From assembly GCA_036346225.1 (NCBI GenBank), contig JARFIW010000453.1, positions 1,178,001 through 1,242,000 of the forward strand: a stretch of DNA of 64,000 bases. Direction: 5' to 3'. Every line of letters begins with the position of its first letter. Position 1 is the stretch's first letter. The translations under genes and the position numbers were made by a program. The notes under the pieces were generated by a model. It was not told the DNA's origin. It saw only the letters and a list, made by a program, of their open reading frames with translations, and did no database searches. This stretch comes from Platerodrilus igneus. Its lineage: Eukaryota; Arthropoda; Insecta; Coleoptera; Lycidae. Positions 57,710-64,000 of the stretch are shown here, one piece after another.

Positions 57710-59577
57710 TGTAATCTGAATAAAAACGGGGGTAATTAAAAACTTTTGTAAGTTTATTACCCTTTATCCTCGTGACTATCAGCTATATACTAAAACTCTC
57801 TATTTTTAAACTGATGTCACTAGGTCGAGATTTTCTTCTTTAGACTCCAAGCCCAGGGTAATGTCAGATGGAAAACGGCTTTAGACAAAGAAAACTCTTA
57901 GGGGTTAAACGGCTAGTAGAGTGTTAGCTCTGGGTAGATCATGAGCATGGGTCATGGGTGGATAATCGACCAAAAATATTTTTAATAGGCGCCACCGTAT
58001 TTTTTAATACAAGTGCCAACAAAATTTAACTGTGTTTGTATAAGGAAATGCGGAAACCTTATCTTAACACCACTATCATAGCCATAAAATTTGAATTTCA
58101 CTCTATATCACACACTTACCAAAACCTCAACCACCAGATGTCAAACAGTTGTCTCAGCTTTACCTGTGAACAAACAAAACACCACATGGACACTATTTGT
58201 GTCTTCAAAAGCACATGCCAAAAATAGAATAAATGAATTTAAACATCTGTGAAATACTAAAGGGATTTATTTTCATTATTCTGTCTTTTTACTTAATGAG
58301 GGTTTGCTCTAGTTTTCTTTTCTTAATTTAAATGTAGAATAATAAAACTTCATTCAAATGAAACAAAATGAATTCTATTCATATGTAGAAATCGGATATA
58401 TATACATGTGACTGCAATATATATGCTTACTATCTTGTCATTAATTTTTTTTATAAAAAGAATTTTAGTGAAGTTTAACCTTCTAAATAAATATTTATAA
58501 ATTAATCATTTCTATAAAATTTTAGTTTAAGCAAACATATCATAATTTATTTGTTCATATCACAAGATTTTATTTTACTATAATCATTGAAGCGCTTCCT
58601 TGACCATTTACAACAAAGATTGATCATCAGAAAATAACGATCATAAAATGCAACTATTCAAATTTAACTGTTGTCTACACAAAAATATACACGAATATCA
58701 GCACCAATAAAAGCTTTTACATGACCTTAATTGTTTTAAGTAAAATGTGAAAATTAAATCAAAACTGCATCTGGCGTCTAGATTAGGAAACAGAATCTAT
58801 ACTATTTTTATCTGACACAAGTTGTCATTCTAAATATCTTGACACACATTGAATGCGTGTACAAATAACTGACAAACTAAATATTTATTTGGTGTGTTAT
58901 TAACTTTAAAAACTACTTTAAATTTGTGTTATTCTAATAATCAACGTGAAATCTCATAATAATTTATAATACTTTCAAAGTTACGGAAAGTTTCAAACAC
59001 TCACGTGTATCCAAATAAATTGCAGGTGCAAAATCATGGCGTCAGCTGTTGTATTTTTCCAGCATATTAATCATCTGTAAGTTTGAAGTACCAAGATTCT
59101 TTGTTGAATAAACCATTTCTATGCGGCGTATTAAATAGATAGAACGAAACCATAACTGCCTGCTTTAAATTATTGCACGAAAATTTATTATAATTTAACA
59201 TTGAAAATTGTTGTTGTAGATATGTCCATTAGATATTGCATGTCTTAAATGATGTATATTATTGTTCCATGTTCTCAACTCAAGCTCTTCTTTCTGACTC
59301 TATTAGACGCCTCGTGTTTTAGTCGAGCCATCTTGACTTTTATCTCTAGTCTACAAAAAGCGACTTGATTCTTCGACGTTGGAAACAAAAGTGCTCATAA
59401 TTAACTGGACTACGCGGCAACAAGCCACAGAATATAAATCTCCTAGATTCTATGTGTTATTGGGAATATTATACTTTACTTTTATTGGCTGAATATTTAC
59501 GAATTAAATGCTTTAAAATTTATCTGTTTTATTATTAATTTATTAAGCTTGGTGTAACAAGAAAAAAATACGTTACA
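57710..59577. repeat. Left long terminal direct repeat (LTR) of a non-autonomous element
   Basis: Starts TGTAATCTGAATAAAAACG and by alignment with the right copy runs at least to 59,500. A plausible end is CGTTACA at 59,571-59,577, which would make TGTAA...TTACA ends. It is about 1.87 kb long. The left copy lies directly against a Penelope fragment. No protein motif. The open frame at 58,036-58,227 recurs in the right copy at 62,504-62,719 because the repeat is duplicated, not because it is a gene. A canonical primer-binding site (TGG...) was not found after 59,577, so the end and class remain provisional. Confidence 0.75.
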
Positions 59578-62200
59578 CAGCCTCTTCCCAAGAGAAAAAA
59601 TTCGAGGTATGGAAGAATTTTTTCTAAAAAAAATTTTCGACTGAAACTTCAAAATTACTCTCATTAACTGTATAAACCTCTAACAACTCACAACAAAACA
59701 GCACAAACTTTAACTATAACTAACGATGAGTTTAACAAAAAAAATCAGAATCATTCACTAATTGATATGGGGGAATATTAATGCATGGGATTGAGTGATT
59801 AGTAACTGCGCGTACTACACGCCTATAAAGGGACAAATTCGGGAAGTCATAATCAGTATTTACGTCAATCAGTTAAGAATATTTAGGGGAATCTAACACT
59901 CAGTGGATGCATGTCATCTATAGTTACAAACGCAACAACCATATCAAAAATAAAAAAGATTTTACCTGAAGCGAAAAATATTTTTCTATAAATTAGAACT
60001 GTAATAAACAAAATCGAATGTATAACAAAATTACTATTAAACAAAAATCTGTACAACGAATACTCTTCTCTAATTTACTATATCTGTCTTAAGGATTTAT
60101 GTACATAACTTTCCAAGTGCTAATTACATTTAAACTAATCGATGAATTTAACAAGTACCAAAAGCTGTTATTTACGAAGTCCATTCACGAAACAAATCTC
60201 TAATACTCGAGAAACAGACAAAGTATTAACAATACTTATTCATCAACAAGATACCTTTGATCTTTGAGTGAGCACCTCACAACATTATCTGTACGACTAC
60301 TATGCTACAGACTCAACTATATCTCTCAAAATCCTACAACATCAGTGATTCATCACCAAAGAACTCCAAAACCACTAATAAATCATACGTTGAGCCTACT
60401 GGGAGACATCCACCAGCAACTCACAAAAAAAACTCTTCATGAACTCTCTTAGCTCATGTACACTCTCAATAAAAATAAGCACATCAGGCCTAGTCTCAAA
60501 CTACTAAACCAAAACTCAAGCATTCCTTTAATGCTTAATACTCTATCACACTCTAACTATATAACTATACTCAACACTTTACTAAACACTCTCTATAATC
60601 TCCATCATGTACCTCATAACTGAATACGCACCTCTTCACCGAATACATATTCATCTCTATATACCTGCAACATCTCTCAACATATGCTGCACTCTCAAAC
60701 ACCTCAAAAATATATCATCATTCAAAATCCATAAACATATCCTTGTCGTCATCAAAATTATCATTTAACACATCTTTGTCGTCATTTAACACATCTTTGT
60801 CGTCATCAAAATTATCATTTAACACATGCAACATCTAAATCAACAAACATATTAAGCTCTATTACTACTAAAACAAAATTACTTTAAACAAACCAAAAAA
60901 TTTCACTAACTTTAATCTTGTCCTACTTAAGAGTTTAAAACATGGACCAAAAGGAATTACTACTGACATCAACTATAATTAGAAGTACTTAAGGATCAGA
61001 AACATTCTTAACATCTTCATTTTCACCTTCATCTGTCGAGAATTATCGATACTAAACATTTTCTTAGACTTAAATTTGAAGATACGGATAAATGAAAAGG
61101 GGAATTTGAATGAAATTATTTTCTACTTTACTTCATGATAACTATTAATAAATGTTCTGGTACACGCTTACTCTACCCATAATCAAACTGTCGATATAAA
61201 CTAAAGTGCTTCTAACGCATAAATTTGCTAGTATGACAAGCTCCTCTATGAGCCTCACCTAGACTTATAAACAAAATTGCTAGAAAGACAAACTCTTCTC
61301 TGAGTCTCATCTAGACTGACAAACTAAATAAGCAAAACGAATCACATCATAACCGACTTCAAATAATCTCAAGTGACGATGCCAAAACTGCTAAAGCGAC
61401 AAACTTACCACGACCCTCGCATAGACTGACATAACGCTGAGCGACCAACCCTTCCGGAGTTTCGTCTAGACTAACATAACGCTACACGATGAACCACAAC
61501 AAGTCTCGCACAGATCTAACTTAACTCAACATACTACGTTGTAACGCGACCATAAAAATTGCTACTCAAAACCAATCGAACTAAACCAAAACGTGCTCAT
61601 GCACAAGAGCAATCTTCAAACTATATTTCAACAGTAAAAACTTGTGTACCATTAATCGAACAACTAATATAACTAATAAGACTGAAAGATGAATCTATTA
61701 TCGATGAAATACATACAAAATCAAACAAACTTGTAATATCCATATCAAACAACTTTAACACTTTATCTAGAGACAGGAATTTCGCTACTCATTTTTAAGT
61801 AAATGTACGATGCTATAAGTTTCTGCCATAATTAAATATCTCTATATCTCTAACGTAACTCAATTATAAAATTTTTGAAGATGAAATCTCAAACAAACGA
61901 ATGTCCTAACTATATAAAGAAGAACTCACTATAAACTGTAACAAACTTTAACAAAAATGAAACTAAAAGAAGACGTTACTAATATCAAAGCAAACCTCAG
62001 TCGGTAAATATAAGTGTGATGAAAATAACTACTAAATGTTCTAGCCTCTAAGTGAAATTATTCGAGCCTCTAACTAAAATTCGAGCCTCTAAATGAAATT
62101 CGAGCTTCTAAATGAAATTCCAGCCTCTAACTGAATTTCCAGCCTCTAAATGAATTTCCAGCCTCTAAATGAATTTCCAGCCCCACGTTGCGAGCGCAAG
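59578..62200. other. Non-coding internal region of the long-LTR element
   Basis: About 2.6 kb with no gag or pol motif in any frame. It contains a repeat block at 60,739-60,828 (ttgtcgtcatcaaaattatc and variants), a degenerate set of units near 61,230-61,510 (gtctcatctagactgacaaa and variants) and a 19-bp tandem array at 62,043-62,182. The frame at 60,264-60,452 is not convincing. This looks like a large non-autonomous retrotransposon derivative that would depend on an autonomous relative. Confidence 0.6.
62043..62182 (+). repeat. 19-bp tandem array (seven copies)
   Basis: Seven consecutive copies of a 19-mer close to agcctctaaatgaatttcc, with the first copies more diverged and the last two identical. 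It lies immediately before the right LTR. Confidence 0.9.
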
Positions 62201-64000
62201 TGTAAGTGTAATAAAAAACGGGGTAATTAAAAACTTTTGTAAGTTTATTACCCTTTATCCTCGTGACTATCAGCTATATACTAAAACTCTCTATTTTTAA
62301 TCTGATGTCACTAGGTCGAGATTTTCTTCTTTAGACTCCAAGCCCAGGGTAATGTCAGATGGAAAACGGCTTTAGACAAAGAAAACTCTTAGGGGTTAAA
62401 CGGCTAGTAGAGTGTTAGCTCTGGGTAGATCATGAGCATGGGTCATGGGTGGATAATCGACCAAAAATATTTTTAATAGGCGCCACCGTATTTTTTAATA
62501 CAAGTGCCAACAAAATTTAACTGTGTTTGTATAAGGGAAATGCGGAAACCTTATCTTAACACCACTATCATAGCCATAAAATTTGAATTTCACTCTATAT
62601 CACACACTTACCAAAACCTCAACCACCAGATGTCAAACAGTTGTCTCAGCTTTACCTGTGAACAAACAAAACACCACATGGACACTATTTGTGTCTTCAA
62701 AAGCATATGCCAAAAATAGAATAAATGAATTTAAACATCTGTGAAATACTAAAGGATTTATTTTCATTATTCTGTCTTTTTACTTAATGAGGGTTTGCTC
62801 TAGTTTTCTTTTTCTTAATTTAAATGTAGAATAATAAAACTTCATTCAAATGAAACAAAATGAATTCTATTCATATGTAGAAATCGGATATATATACATG
62901 TGACTGCAATATATATGCTTACTATCTTGTCATTAATTTTTTTTATAAAAGAATTTTAGTGAAGTTTAACCTTCTAAATAAATATTTATAAATTAATCAT
63001 TTCTATAAAATTTTAGTTTAAGCAAACATATCATAATTTATTTGTTCATATCACAAGATTTTATTTTTACTATAATCATTGAAGCGCTTCCTTGACCATT
63101 TACAACAAAGATTGATCATCAGAAAAATAACGATCATAAAATGCAACTATTCAAATTTAACTGTTGTCTACACAAAAATATACACGAATATCAGCACCAA
63201 TAAAAAGCTTTTACATGACCTTAATTGTTTTTAAGTAAAATGTGAAAATTAAATCAAAACTGCATCTGGCGTCTAGATTAGGAAACAGAATCTATACTAT
63301 TTTTTTATCTGACACAAGTTGTCATTCTAAATATCTTGACACACATTGAATGCGTGTACAAATAACTGACAAACTAAATATTTATTTGGTGTGTTATTAA
63401 CTTTAAAAACTACTTTAAATTTGTGTTATTCTAATAATCAACGTAGAAATCTCATAATAATTTATAATACTTTCAAAGTTACGGAAAGTTTCAAACACTC
63501 ACGTGTATCCAAATAAATTGCAGGTGCAAAATCATGGCGTCAGCTGTTGTATTTTTCCAGCGTATTAATCATCTGTAAGTTTGAAGTACCAAGATTCTTT
63601 GTTGAATAAACCATTTCTATGCGGCGTATTAAATAGATAGAACGAAACCATAACTGCCTGCTTTAAATTATTGCGGAAAATTTATTATAATTTAACATTG
63701 AAAATTGTTGTTGTAGATATGTCCATTAGATATTGCATGTCTTAAATGATGTATATTATTGTTCCATGTTCTCAACTCAAGCTCTTCTTTCTGACTCTAT
63801 TAGACGCCTCGTGTTTTAGTCGAGCCATCTTGACTTTTATCTCTAGTCTACAAAAAGCGACTTGATTCTTCGACGTTGGAAACAAAAGTGCTCATAATTA
63901 ACTGGACTACGCTTGGCAACAAGCCACAGAATATAAATCTCCTAGATTCTATGTGTTATTGGGAATATTATACTTTACTTTTTATTGGCTGAATATTTAC
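62201..64000. repeat. Right long terminal direct repeat (LTR), cut by window end
   Basis: Near-identical copy of 57,710-59,500 in the same orientation, starting TGTAAGTGTAATAAAAAACG. By length it should end about 70 bases past the window. I counted about 17 differences, of which about two-thirds are homopolymer or single-base indels. The pair is therefore recent. Confidence 0.85.

Noticed and set aside
62043..62182. CRISPR-like array
   Set aside because: Copies of 19 bp are directly adjacent without spacers, in a eukaryotic transposable element.
58036..62719. Two similar short proteins (58,036-58,227 and 62,504-62,719)
   Set aside because: They are the same position in the two copies of a long terminal repeat and show no motif.
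49430..64000. RRM exons of TBPH
   Set aside because: Looked for on the minus strand by characteristic RRM motifs; nothing convincing was seen by eye. A translated search with an RRM profile would be needed to be sure.

Overview
The window is eukaryotic nuclear DNA, almost certainly from an insect. It is AT-rich and intron-bearing, contains a U6 snRNA gene with insect-type 3' sequence, two 3'-terminal exons of the RNA-binding protein gene TBPH (TDP-43), and a dense deposit of decayed transposable elements of arthropod types. No bacterial operon, plasmid, phage or CRISPR array is present. The species cannot be fixed from the sequence.

Host features are few. A U6 snRNA gene lies at 9,121-9,227 (+) with a TATA box, a plausible proximal sequence element and a T-run terminator. 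The 3' end of TBPH lies on the minus strand: a coding exon at 48,923-49,126, the last exon at 43,640-43,788, and a candidate alternative terminal exon at 49,391-49,422. The RRM exons are not visible and should lie upstream, at higher coordinates or beyond the window.

Mobile-element layout from left to right: a Penelope-like element (2.06-3.8 kb, -); a decayed multi-exon transposon-type gene (3.94-4.7 kb, +); a LINE 3' end (4.97-5.57 kb); a decayed LINE (about 8.1-8.35 kb); an unnamed arthropod repeat gene family (9.7-10.28 kb, -); and a BEL/Pao retrotransposon bounded by diverged LTRs (11,813-12,187 and 23,465-23,814). The BEL element is split by a CR1/Jockey-type LINE plus other repeat DNA (14.5-17.35 kb) and by a 3-kb IS630/Tc1-mariner-type transposon with TIRs (20,220-23,250). 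Further right are a fold-back hairpin cluster (25.4-26.0 kb), a mariner fossil (28.0-28.95 kb), a three-unit tandem of tRNA-derived SINEs (29.25-30.13 kb), a near-complete APE-type LINE with tandem tail fragments (31.5-35.8 kb), a THAP-domain fossil and an antisense Jockey-like LINE (40.5-42.2 kb), a Crypton-like tyrosine recombinase fossil inside the long TBPH intron (46.3-47.1 kb), LINE tails (49.8-51.3 kb), a Ty3/gypsy gag-protease fossil split by a clean 1,365-bp solo LTR (51.9-54.3 kb), a zinc-finger R2-like LINE (55.3-57.5 kb), a Penelope fragment, and a recent non-autonomous element with long terminal repeats of about 1.87 kb (57,710 to beyond the window end).

The window is therefore mostly a stratified nest of elements. 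The transposon at 20.2-23.25 kb (convergent companion gene, compact introns in the transposase) and the long-LTR element at 57.7-64 kb are the best candidates for little-described systems. Nearly all other coding remnants carry stops or frameshifts and are fossils.
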